A stretch of DNA of 64,000 nt, taken from the NCBI GenBank assembly GCA_016618085.1, contig JABLTG010000007.1, forward strand, positions 124,001 through 188,000, read 5' to 3'. Origin of the DNA: Neovahlkampfia damariscottae (lineage: Eukaryota; Heterolobosea; Selenaionea; Neovahlkampfiida; Neovahlkampfiidae). The notes below the pieces were generated by a model. That model was not told where the DNA came from, ran no database searches, and saw nothing but the letters and a program-made list of their open reading frames with translations. The translations under genes were made by a program, and so were the position numbers. Shown here in pieces: positions 43,862 to 53,714 of the stretch (positions are counted from its first letter, which is position 1; each line of letters opens with the position of its first letter).

Positions 43862-44905
43862 ATGACAGAAGAACGTTGGATATACGGTTATGGTTCTCTT
43901 ATTTGGAAACCAGATTTTGAATTTATAAAAAAGTAAAAAAAATTTTTATTCACCATCAGAGCAAAATGTTACATCAAAGGTATTCTTTTTTCAAGTTAAA
44001 CTTTTAAAGGTTATAGTCGAAGATTTTGGCAAAAATCAGATGACCACAGAGGAACTCCTGAAAGTCCAGGGCGTGTAGTTACAATTATCAAGGATAAAAA
44101 TAAAAAATTATACGGAATGGCGTATCAACTTGACAATAGAGTTTTTAAAGAATTATTACCAAGACTTGACCACAGAGAGAAATGTGGTTATGAAAGAAAT
44201 ATGATACCAATATATGATGAATATGATAATTTAATTTACAAAGAAGCCTTATTATACATTGGACCAGAAAATGGACCTGAATTTGTTAAAGATGAACCAA
44301 TCAAAGAAACAGCAAAGATTATTGCTTATTCAGTTGGACCAAGTGGAAAAAATACAGAATATCTATTTAATTTGAGAAAAGCTCTTCTGAATTTAAAAAT
44401 TAAAGAAGAATATCTGTACAATCTTGAATATGAAGTAAAGAAATTTCAACTTCATGATACACCTACTTTTGTTGCTGATGATTGTAAAATGATAATGAAT
44501 TCATTCAATAAAAATGATAGACTTGCTAAAACTTTTGATATTGTCTACAATCATGTCTCCAAACAAACTGTCAAAGGAAGAATGTTAGTATCAAAAAATC
44601 ATCAACAACCAATGGGAATATTACATGGTGGCGTATCAGTAGTTTTTGCTGAATCTTTAGGATCAATGGCAGCAAGTTTCGTTTCATCTGAAATTGGTAA
44701 AGTTCCTGTTGGTATGGAAATAAACGCAAATCATATCAATGGAGTGATAGTAGATGAATTAAATTTTGTTATTGGTGAAGCGACACCAATTCACACTGGA
44801 GGAAACTCACATATTTGGCAAATAATCATAAAAAGAGAGGATAATGGAAAAATTGTTTGTGTTTCAAGATTAACATGCTTCCTGAAATCAATGAGCAAAT
44901 TATAA
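43862..44905 (+). CDS. Fusion of ChaC-type gamma-glutamylcyclotransferase with a hotdog-fold thioesterase
   Basis: 328 residues. The N-terminal half is a ChaC domain, whose relatives cleave glutathione to 5-oxoproline and Cys-Gly: WIYGYGSLIWKPDF, GYSRRFWQKSDDHRGTPESPGR, RLDHREKCGY and YIGPENGPEF. The C-terminal half (about 185-325) is a PaaI/MenI-like hotdog domain: GRMLVSKNHQQPMGILHGGV, VVFAESLGSMAA, GMEINANHI and a last strand RLTCFLK. There is no stop or splice site between them. Introns at 43933-43959 and 43980-44009 flank a 20-nt exon. I infer one bifunctional polypeptide; the acyl-CoA substrate is unknown. CCAAT (43826-43830) is 31 nt before ATG. Confidence 0.88.
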
Positions 44906-44928
44906 ATAATTTTTAACAAATTTACAAT

Positions 44929-45559
44929 TTATTCTTCTTTCAGTGTCGGTGATACATGTGCAATATAACCAAATGGTTCTCCATCAATTGTGTCTAATCT
45001 TTTGTAGATACCTTTGAGAACATATGACTTGTTCGTGACAGGTGATTTCAAAACACTTGCTTCAACTAAAAAATATGAACATAAATGAAGCTTACATTTT
45101 AGTTCTTTAGGTCTATTTTGAAGTAAGTCTAAAACTAAAGTAGTGAATGGATGTGATTCATTAAACTTTGTAAGGATATCTACAAAATTGACACTTAAAT
45201 ATTCAGTGTAGTTTCTATTAAATGTGTCCATATAACATGGATTGAACCATATTGAGACACCTTTCAAGTCAACGATGACGTGGCATTTGGTTTCATCACC
45301 ATACTTTTGTTCAAGTTGTTCAAAAGATAAACCTGTGGGTTTTAAAAGTTTATCCATTTTAAAAATGATCATTTCTCTTATTGTAGGATTTTTTAATTCT
45401 GTCATGTTTTTTTTTGAAAATAAAAAGGTTTTGAATTTATTTTTATGAACTGTTTGAGGATTGAGTTTTTTTTTTATTACTTGATGGAACAGCTTCAATC
45501 CATGATTTTTTTCTTTCTTTTTTGTTTGAAGGGTTTTTTTGTACACTTGTGCTTTCCAT
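44929..45559 (-). CDS. Small single PAS-domain protein, paralogue A
   Basis: 189 residues in three exons. After a basic N-terminus (KKERKKSWIEAVPS) comes a helical stretch (LKNPTIREMIIFKMDKLLK) and a PAS-like core: VIVDLKGVSIWFNPCYMD, YLSVNFVDILTKFNESHP, NRPKELK, and a closing strand PFGYIAHVSP. Introns are 31 nt (after AVPS) and 30 nt (after RPKEL-K; it has no stop and is in frame, so the unspliced frame also stays open). The start at 45559 restores the N-terminus shared with paralogue B, 260 nt upstream. No kinase or DNA-binding domain is attached. Ligand and role unknown. AATAAA overlaps the stop. Confidence 0.78.
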
Positions 45560-45818
45560 CAGACCTTTGTTTTGTTTGAAAAAAATAATAACCAAATTCG
45601 GAATATCCTTCCTAAATAAAAGATTCCCATTTTGGCGCGAAGAAAAAAATATTTACAGAAAAGTCCATTCTTTTTTTGAATCTATTGATCAATATGAAAG
45701 TCAGAATAACTTGTTGAATGAGGAATCTTTCCCATCCTAGATAGATATGGTCTCAAAAACTCCGAAGAACTAATTCTTTTAATCTTGAACATGCATGCAG
45801 TATTCTTGCATGAAATTT

Positions 45819-46466
45819 TTATTTTGTCAATTCTACTGGTATAAGATGAAGTAAATATCCCATTGGACCTTCAATACTATCTTCGATCAAAGTGTAATGT
45901 GCTTTAAATGCTAGTAAACTACCAACAGTGGTAATCATTTGAGATGCTTCAACTAAAAATAAAAGTAAGTATGATTTCATCAAATGATTACTTTTCACTT
46001 CTTTTGGTCTGTCTTCCAGCATTGTCAAAAATAGTTGGGTGAATGGATGTTCCGGATTGAGTCGTAGCATTATTTCAACAAAGTTTAAAGATAGATAATC
46101 TGCGAAACACCTTTTTGTCATGTCCATGTAGCTAGGATTGAACCAAATTGAATTTCCTTTCACATCCATTAAAACATATATATCAGTAGCATCTCCATAC
46201 ATCTTTTCTAATGATTCAAAGCTCAAATTTGTCTGTTTTAGTTTTTTATTGATTTTCTTTATCAAGATCTCTCTTATTGTCGGGTTTTTTAGTTCTTCTA
46301 AATGTTTTTTTGAATTTACAAATGTTTTGAAATTGGATTTTTGTTCTAATTTCATTAAAATTCCATTTTTCTTACGTAAGGGTATTCTTTCAATCCAATC
46401 TTTCTTTTCTTTCTTTTTGGAAGGATCAACTAACGTGAACTTAAGTGGTTTTTTTTGGTTGGACAT
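45819..46466 (-). CDS. Small single PAS-domain protein, paralogue B
   Basis: 202 residues in two exons, about half identical to paralogue A over the core: ELKNPTIREILIKKINKKLK, DVKGNSIWFNPSYMD, YLSLNFVEIMLRLNPEHP, DRPKEVK. The 39-nt intron sits at exactly the same codon and phase as intron 2 of paralogue A, and it too is stop-free and in frame. The pair is a local tandem duplication. ATTGG is 15 nt before ATG (46466). A small perfect hairpin (catgca..tgcatg) lies just downstream of the stop, around 45791-45812. Function unknown. Confidence 0.8.
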   Translation of the reverse strand: MSNQKKPLKFTLVDPSKKKEKKDWIERIPLRKKNGILMKLEQKSNFKTFVNSKKHLEELKNPTIREILIKKINKKLKQTNLSFESLEKMYGDATDIYVLMDVKGNSIWFNPSYMDMTKRCFADYLSLNFVEIMLRLNPEHPFTQLFLTMLEDRPKEVKSNHLMKSYLLLFLVEASQMITTVGSLLAFKAHYTLIEDSIEGPMGYLLHLIPVELTK

Positions 46467-46883
46467 TGTAAATTTAGGATGATTGGTCAAAAATTATCAG
46501 GGTCTGTAAATTATTTTGAAATGTGTTAAATTAAAAATAAAATAAAATAGAAAAACGCCTTTTTGATAAATTTCCAAATTTATATTCATCCAATTTGGTA
46601 ATTCAAAAAAATTTACCTTTTTCAGAAAAATTAAAACAAAATTTGGGTATCAGAAAATAATTTTCAGTGACATTTTATGTCAGATTATGATTTTAGGAGT
46701 TGTGCACTTTTTGAAATGTTAATCAAAAAAAAGAAAGAAATTTATCAATCAAATAGAATGACCAGTTATTTATCACATCTGCTAAAAAAGAAGTTGAAAA
46801 AAGATGGTTTTTAATGTATAATAATTATTCAATTGTGAAATTTTCAGTTACATTAATTCCAAAATTTTTAATGTTAAAAATGT
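46467..46883. other. Intergenic region, nothing recognised
   Basis: 417 nt of AT-rich DNA with a gattggtc box near its left end (46481-46486) that serves paralogue B, and a second tccaatttgg near 46588. I see no open frame with coding character and no RNA signature. Confidence 0.5.
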
Positions 46884-47150
46884 TTAAAAATTATTTGTTT
46901 TAATTTCACCTCGTCCTGTTCCACATAAAATATACATACTAAAGCATCCGACAAAACAACCCAAAATCATCAGAATTAGAATAAATAAAGCAGCCAAAAC
47001 AACCGACATAATTACGATTACAGCTATCAACACTTCACTTGCTGGATCAAGTTTTTGTTGATTTATTTGGAATAAATTTGTAGTCTCAGCATGACTTGTA
47101 AAAAAAACACTGAACACCAACAGCAATTGAAGAAACTGAAGTTTATTCAT
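46884..47150 (-). CDS. Small secretory-pathway single-pass membrane protein
   Basis: 88 residues. A signal peptide (MNKLQFLQLLLVFSVFFTSHA) is followed by a short lumenal part with one likely N-glycan-free linker, a long hydrophobic helix (VLIAVIVIMSVVLAALFIL, continuing into a Cys-Gly-rich segment GCFVGCFSMYILCG), and a charged tail. I recognise no family. The Gly-Cys membrane end could be palmitoylated. CCAAT overlaps the ATG (CCAATG), and a second box lies 19 nt upstream. It is divergent from the LIM gene 63 nt away. An in-frame upstream extension has no ATG. Confidence 0.65.
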   Translation of the reverse strand: MNKLQFLQLLLVFSVFFTSHAETTNLFQINQQKLDPASEVLIAVIVIMSVVLAALFILILMILGCFVGCFSMYILCGTGRGEIKTNNF

Positions 47151-47213
47151 TGGATAAAAAATCTGATTGGACAAAGATCAAAAACCAACAACACAAGAAA
47201 TCTTCACTTTAAG

Positions 47214-47528
47214 ATGACCAATATAAATGAAACTGAATTCAGTTTGAAAGACAAAATGGAACCAAAAATTCAACATAAGAAATTCACATTCAATCCAATT
47301 TACAACTCAAACTCAACAATGACTTGTACTGCTTGTGGTGAATCAATTTTTGATTTGAACGAAAGAAAGAAAGGTTTAGATTTTGATATTCATAGAGTTT
47401 GCTTTATTTGTTCTTTGGAAACTTGCAAAAAGATATTATCGTCAAGAGATTATGTTTCAAAAGATTCATTGTGCTATTGCTCTTCACATTTCCTTCTTTC
47501 AAAAGATCTAACAATATCAAAAAAGTAG
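47214..47528 (+). CDS. Small LIM-like zinc-finger protein
   Basis: 104 residues, intronless. One LIM-type module: CTACGESIFDLNER, HRVCFICSLETC and CYCSSHF supply Cys/His ligands for two zinc ions with roughly LIM spacing, although the second finger spacing is slightly irregular. LIM modules bind protein partners, often at the cytoskeleton. The N-terminus is charged (MTNINETEFSLKDKMEP). A possible donor at the stop (AAG/TAG) could extend the protein by splicing, but the continuation is only a poly-lysine run, so I end it at 47528. Confidence 0.65.
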   Translation: MTNINETEFSLKDKMEPKIQHKKFTFNPIYNSNSTMTCTACGESIFDLNERKKGLDFDIHRVCFICSLETCKKILSSRDYVSKDSLCYCSSHFLLSKDLTISKK

Positions 47529-47721
47529 GAATTAAAGAATTTGTTCATGGGTCTGTTTCTTCAAGTTCAAAAAAAAAAAATAGAATAAGAATTAAAATTG
47601 ATCGAAAAAGTTTGAATGAAATTTTTCTTCTGCCTAATTTCTTGAAAAATAAATATTTTTTATGTAGAAAAAACAAGTATTCATTTCATTGGTCATTTTC
47701 AAAAAAAAAAAACTGCAATCG

Positions 47722-49678
47722 ATGACAGAGAAGATTGAACAACAAAATTATCTTCAAAATTTAGAACAAGGTCTTACTCTGTTACAAAATAGCATAGAAA
47801 ATAGTAACAGAAGTAAAACTAAAATTCATGAAATTTTGAATCAATTTGACAACAGATTTACTGTTTTACAACTAAAAACAGATGCTTTAAATGATAAATT
47901 AGATGTTCTAAAAAAAGCTCATGATAATGTTGACAGTACAATTGCCAGTGTTTCAAATGTAATTCGTGAATACAGTGTTCTCACTGAAGCTGAAATTAGA
48001 ATTGAAGAAGGAATTAATGGTGATTTAACATCATTTCTTGCAACATTAGATCAAGTATCAATGACACTTTCATTTTTTAATAATCAGTAAAAAAAAAAAA
48101 AAAAAAATTTATAAAAATAGTCTTGATTATCGAAATGCTGAAAAACAAACAGAAGGATTGGAAAAATTACAAAGAAAAGGAATTGAAATTTTAGAAAATG
48201 AATTCAAAAATATAATGTTAGCAGAGTCACAAAAAGAGTTTGATCCATTTTCTTATAAAGATAAATTAAATGAACCATTTCATTTGATAAAACCATCAAC
48301 ATTAGATGTATTAAGTAAAATAGCAAGAAGATTAGCATCAAAAAATTCAGCAAATTATCGAAAATTATATAAAGACATTCACTCAAAAATTATTACACAA
48401 ATTTTAGAAAAGATTATTCCTTTGGATGAAAAAAAAAGGTCAAGTGTTACACCTTCAAATTCTGATGCAAAAGTTACTCTTTATCAAAAAGGTTCACATC
48501 CTTTCATTTTTTATATGAATTTTTATTTGAAATTATTAGAAGCAGAAAGAAAGATATCTAGTGCCATGAATTTAGGTTTACAAGAAAAAGCAAGTAATTA
48601 TTTTGTTTATTATATTAATATATTTCATTAGTTTATGTTGAAGTTATTGAATCTTCTGTTAATCATTTTGTTACATCATTTCATAATTTGGCAACTAAAA
48701 AAGAGGTGAAAAACAAACTTTTTGTTCTATGTGATGTAGTTGTTGATTTTGAAGATAAATATGCTGATGAATATGAAGATTTAATTGGAAGTAATAAATT
48801 GACAGAATCCATTATTAGACTACCAATTGATGCAAAAAATTCAATTTCACTTTTATTAAAACAATACATTGTGGCTATTAATGAATCGAAAGTAACTAAG
48901 AAATTCAAAGTTAAAACTATTTAGGTGAATGTTTCTGATGATGGTTTAGTTCATCAATCCACTTCAAACTCTTTCACTTTTTTAAAAAGAATGTTGGATT
49001 ATCAAGATATCATTGAAAATGTATTAAAGAATATTTATTTTAAGAATGATAAAGAAGTACAAGAGAATCATCTTGAACAATATATTCAACAAATTTTAGG
49101 AGCTGTTGAAACAAACATCAGAGCAAAGAAAGAAGAATATAAAGATATTGCTCTTTCACATTTATTTTTATTGAATAATCATAATTATATAATGAAGAAG
49201 TTGAAGAATCCAGAATTCACAGGACTTTCATATGATAACAAAATGATTTCTTCTTTGAAAAAAACATGTGAAAAAGATGAAGCTGCTTATTTTCAAGCTA
49301 CTTGGGGAAAATCTTTGGATCAATTAAGAGAATGTAATTTACCAACACAGAAATTAGGTTTATTTCAAAAAAATGATTTAAAAAAGAAATTCAAGGTAAA
49401 GTTTAACAAAAGAAGTTAACTTTTTTTTTTTTTAGAATTTCTTTGATCATTTCCAAAATATTTGGGAACTTCATCAAAAATACAATATACCAGATATTGA
49501 ATTAAGAGAAAATATGAGAGAGAAAACTATAAGTACTGTAATACCAGTGTATCAAACATTTCAAGCAAAATATATTAAAAGTGGTTTCACAGATCATCCA
49601 ACAAAATATATACGATTTGATACAAACACAATGAAGGAAATGATAGCGCTATTATATTCAGCATCAACACAACAATAA
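47722..49678 (+). CDS. EXO70: Exocyst subunit Exo70
   Basis: 603 residues in five exons. Exo70 tethers secretory vesicles to the plasma membrane. The N-terminal helices (KIHEILNQFDNRFTVLQLK, VIREYSVLTEAEIRIEEGI) and DLTSFLATLDQVSMTLSFF match the family. The core has FVTSFHNLATKK..DDGLVHQSTSNSFTFLKRMLDY, and the end has KYIRFDTNTMKEMIALLY. Introns: 48087-48120, about 38 nt after QEKA, 33 nt before VNVSDDG and 49396-49435. The third could be misread as a 15-nt intron, but a donor 18 nt further upstream gives the usual size. ATTGG is 29 nt before ATG, and AATAAA overlaps the stop. Confidence 0.93.
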
Positions 49679-49780
49679 ATTATTTTTCACAAAAGTCTTT
49701 TTTTCTTCTTTTGTTGAGCAGTCATCACTTGACCAAAAAGATGACACAAAAATATATTACTCCTATACAAAATCATTTAT

Positions 49781-50451
49781 TTAATCAGAATCTTCATCAG
49801 ATGAAGAAACTTCTTTTTCTTTCTTAGCATCGTACGCCTTTTTTTCAATTGCATAAGCAGCTTTAGCTTCTTCAGCTTTATCTTGATAAACTTTCTTTTC
49901 TTTATCCGATAAACTTTTCCATTGATCTCCAAGCACTTTTGAGAGTTCAGTTAATTTTTTATCTGGATTGTTAGCTTTAGCTTCTTCTCTATTTTCTGCA
50001 CAAAAGATCATGTATGATGAAAGAGCTCTTTTTGGAGCATTTGGGTCTTTTTTAGCTTTTTTTTTCTTTTTCTTTTTTTCTGGTTCTTCGTCTTCATCTG
50101 AGTCAGATCCTTTGTTAGCTTTGTATTCTTCTAATTCTTCTTTATATTTTTCGTTGAGTTCAGCTTGTTTGTCTTTGTATTTCTAAAAAGTTCGTTAAAA
50201 AAAAAATTGGCAAAAATTACTTGTTTTGTTTCTTCGTCAGCATTCTTCCACATTTCTGATAATATCGGTGTCAATGCTACTCCTTTAAGGTCAGGATTTT
50301 GTTTTTTCGCTTCTTCTCTATGGTCTTGACTGAAAAGAAGGTATGGATTTGCAGGTCTTTTTGGTGCGTTTGGATCTTTTCTCTTTCTTTTCTTTTTTGT
50401 TTGTTCTTCGCTACTGGAGTCGTCGTGCTTCTTTGTTACTTTCTTTGGCAT
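49781..50451 (-). CDS. HMGB-like chromatin protein with two HMG boxes
   Basis: 210 residues. HMG box 1 (KDPNAPKRPANPYLLFSQDHR, EMWKNADEETKQ) and box 2 (KDPNAPKRALSSYMIFCAENR, LGDQWKSLSDKEKKVYQDKA) are linked by an acidic/basic stretch (SDSDEDEEPEKKKKKK), and the tail is acidic (SSSDEDSD). This matches HMGB/NHP6-type DNA-bending proteins. A 38-nt intron splits the last helix of box 1. Codon use is less AT-biased than in the neighbours, as expected for a highly expressed gene. AATAAATG follows the stop. Confidence 0.95.
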
Positions 50452-50829
50452 GTTGTTACTGTTGTTGTGAACCGAAAAAATGGAAAAATCGAGTATTTAT
50501 ACTTCCAAAAATCAGTGTGATTGGTTACCGTTTTTTTGAACTGGCAAATCACTGCAGTGAAGAACTTTTGGAGGAAAAGAGCATTTTCATTGGCCCAAAA
50601 ATTCATCTGAGAAAAAGAACAAAATTGGAGTCCGGGAAGTTATTCAAATGAGGTTTTTTGTTAATATTTTGGATCATTTTTGACTTATGAAAAATGACCA
50701 ACCGATTTTCGATCTGTTAAATTTTTTTTGTTTTTTTTTCGGAAAAATATTCAGAAATTACATAGGTTGGAAAATCTTTGTTTTCAAAAGATTTGTAAGC
50801 TGATTGGCCAATAAAAAAATAATCTGCAG
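50452..50829. promoter_or_regulatory. Divergent promoter region with several CCAAT elements
   Basis: 378 nt between the HMGB and aspartate/glutamate carrier genes. It holds gattggtt (about 50519), cattggccc (about 50589), and a perfect palindrome ATTGGCCAAT at 50803-50812, 17 nt before the carrier ATG. No coding frame is convincing. Confidence 0.5.
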
Positions 50830-53100
50830 ATGAAAGAATTTTCCGATGAAGTAATACCAAACAAATCCAAATTATCAACATACATGAAAACCTTCTACCC
50901 TTTCACAAAAATGAATTTTCAAGCAGAAGTAAGCCATAAAAACAAAAGTTAAATTTTTAAAATAGGAAAAAGAAACACTACCTAAAATAAAAAACAAAAC
51001 AAAAGTAAATAAGAAACAACTTCGTAAATTACATTACATTTTCAAAAAATATGCTTCTGAAACCGACAGTTCTGGAGAAATAGCTATGAATCCAGATGAT
51101 TTCATTAGAAGTATAGTGGAGAGTCAAAAACCAGAATTGAAAGACAAACATGTTATTGATGTTTCAAAATATTCAAATTTAAAAGTAATTTTTCTTTTCA
51201 CTTTTTTTTAATTTTCCTAGTTATTATTTTCTATGGCCGATTCTGAAATTCCAGACGGAAAGATTAATTTTTCGGAATACCTTTTATTATTTCAACTTTT
51301 AACGACACCTGAAACTGAATATGAAATGGCTTTTAGAATGTTTGATCCACAAAACACTGGGACAATAACCAAAGAAGGATTTAAAAAAGTTTTACAAAGT
51401 AATGAACATGTTACTTTACCAAGTAATTTTGATTTTGATTGTGATTTAATGAAAACATTCTTTGGTAAAACTGGTTCAAGCAAATTGTCGTTTGTTCAAT
51501 TTTCACAATTTATGATTTCTTTACAAGAAGAAATACGTAAACAAGAATTTCAACAGTTAGCAGTTGATGGTACAGTATCAGCTGAAGAATTTTCAAGATT
51601 AATGTTTTCAAATTTAAGTCAATCAAATATTTCAGATAAAATTTTTAACAATATTAAAAAATTGGCTGATTCAAATATTAGAGTGTCTTATGCCGAATTT
51701 GATGGTTATAACAAAGTTTTAAGAAATATTGATCCAATATCACAATCTATTAGGTTGGCTGCAAAAAAATCAAAAGATGGAAGTATAACAAGAGGTAAGA
51801 GAATCAAGAATTCATAACTTACAAAAACTAGGAGGTTTTTCTTTAGCAGCAAAAAGAGTAACAGGACTTGGACTTGTAATTGATATTTTACAATTAATTT
51901 TTTCTTAAGAGTCCAATGGAGGTTGATATTATTTTCAAAACTTTTTCAAGTGATGAAAATCAAAAAAAATTATACCCACAAGATTATGAAGAATTTATTA
52001 ATATTGCATCTGATGAATCAAAAAGACGTTCAAAAGTGTTTAATTTATGGTTAAAAGATGAAATTTCTGACGACGGTGTTTCTCAAGCAACAAAACTGGA
52101 AATTTTTCAACAAAAAGTAAAAAAGTTCAGTTTAAAAACACTCTTTGGAGGAGCAGCTGGAGCAGTAGGAGCAACTGCTGTCTATCCAATTGATTTAGTT
52201 AAAACTAGAATGCAAAATCAAAGAGAAGGACATCGTTTATATAAAAATAGTGGTGACTGCTTTAAACAAATTTATGCTAAAGAAGGATTACGTGGATTTT
52301 ATAGAGGATTAGTTCCACAACTTGTTGGAGTTACACCTGAAAAAGCAATTAAATTAGTAGTTAATGATATTTTAAGAGATGCATTTGGTGCTGAAGATGG
52401 TGAAGAAAATATAGCATTGGAGACATTAGCAGGATGTGGTGCAGGTGGTTCACAAGTTATATTTACAAATCCAATTGAAGTTGTTAAAATTCGTTTACAA
52501 ATTGCTGGTGAAATTGCAATTCAAATAGGTGAAAAACCAAAAGGCGCTGTTGCAATTGTCAAAGAATTAGGATTTTCAGGTTTATATAAAGGAGCTTCTG
52601 CATGCTTTTTAAGAGACATTCCATTCAGTGGTATTTATTTTCCATTATACGGAAACCTCAAAAAATGGTTTAAAAAAGAAGGCGAAGAACCTTCTGCGTT
52701 TAATGTACTTACATCAGGTTCTTTAGCAGGTGCAGTTGCAGCATCTTTAACAACACCAATTGATGTTGTTAAAACACGTCTTCAAGTTCAAGCAAGAGCA
52801 GGTCAAGAATCGTATACAAACATTCTTGATTGTTTTTATAAAATTGGAAAAAATGAAGGATTTAAAGCATTTTGGAAAGGTGTATTACCAAGAACATTTA
52901 GATCATCTCCTCAATTTGGAATTACTTTATTGACTTATGAATACCTTCAAAAATTCATGAAACCTTCTCAAGTAGGAGATCAAACAGAAACTGTTGTTGG
53001 TGGTGTTCCGATCACACAACAAGATTTAGAAGGATTACAAACTTTATATCAACAAAAAACAGAATCATTTAAGCGTTTATTTGGAAATAGAAATAAATAA
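50830..53100 (+). CDS. Mitochondrial aspartate/glutamate carrier with EF-hands (SLC25A12/13, aralar/citrin type)
   Basis: 708 residues in five exons. It exchanges aspartate for glutamate across the inner mitochondrial membrane, a step of the malate-aspartate shuttle. The N-terminal half has EF-hand-like units (KYASETDSSGEIAMNPDDF, MADSEIPDGKINFSEYLLL, MFDPQNTGTITKEGF). The C-terminal half has three carrier repeats with PxDxxxxR motifs: VYPIDLVKTRMQNQ, TNPIEVVKIRLQIAG and TTPIDVVKTRLQVQA. The linker PMEVDIIFKTF and the tail also match citrin. Introns of 37, 36, 37 and 34 nt occur in the regulatory half. Calcium binding by each EF-hand is not certain. Confidence 0.96.
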
Positions 53101-53159
53101 ATTTTTCAAGCGATAGTTTTATCCAATAATATTGTGTTTGTGTTTCCACAAAAAAGAGG

Positions 53160-53448
53160 ATGGTTCGTTTGATGAGGAATTTGAAAACTTTAATTGGTGT
53201 CATATTTTCACCAAGGAAACTAACTCAATCAAATGATTTAAGACCTGATCATGCTTTCAAAGTTATTTTAGTTCCTTTGATTGTTATTTTTGTTGGTTCA
53301 AAATATTATGGATGGGCAAAAGAAGAGATAGAATTTAGATTACATTTAAAAAAATCAAAACATCAAATGTTTTTTTTTTATTAATTTATTAATTCTTTTT
53401 TTTTCAAGGGCTAAAGATATAACACAATTTTTAGAAAAAGATGAATGA
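53160..53448 (+). CDS. Small single-pass membrane protein, possibly mitochondrial
   Basis: 82 residues in two exons (40-nt intron 53369-53408). A basic N-terminus (MVRLMRNLKTLIGVIFSPRK) and one hydrophobic helix (FKVILVPLIVIFVGSKYYGW) are followed by a charged tail (KDITQFLEKDE). The layout resembles small inner-membrane subunits or assembly factors of respiratory complexes, but I recognise none. It lies 59 nt downstream of the carrier gene. CCAAT is about 33 nt upstream, and AATAAA follows the TGA. Confidence 0.6.
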
Positions 53449-53714
53449 ATAAAAAAAAAAAGAGAAATTTCTGTACATTAACAATAGAAAAAGGATTAAA
53501 TTTTTTGAAAAAAATGAAGTTGTTATATTGATGGTTTCTTTGATTTTCACAATTGAAAATTTCACAATCTAAATTATTATTTTTGCTTGAATTATTTTCA
53601 AGAAAAACAAACACTGGATCAAATTTAACAGAAAGTTTTTCATTTCTCTTCTGGATTTTTTTTATACTTGAAGTTTCTAATTTTTTTTCATTGGACAATT
53701 CTACGTTCAGAAAA

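Noticed and set aside
45791-45812. Small hairpin catgca..tgcatg as a transcription terminator
   Set aside because: Intrinsic hairpin terminators are not expected for a nuclear Pol II gene. A 6-bp stem occurs easily by chance, so I only note it.
48898-48924. An apparent 15-nt intron (gttaaaactatttag) in Exo70, as in some ciliates
   Set aside because: A donor 18 nt further upstream (gtaact) gives a 33-nt intron matching all others and a better family alignment.
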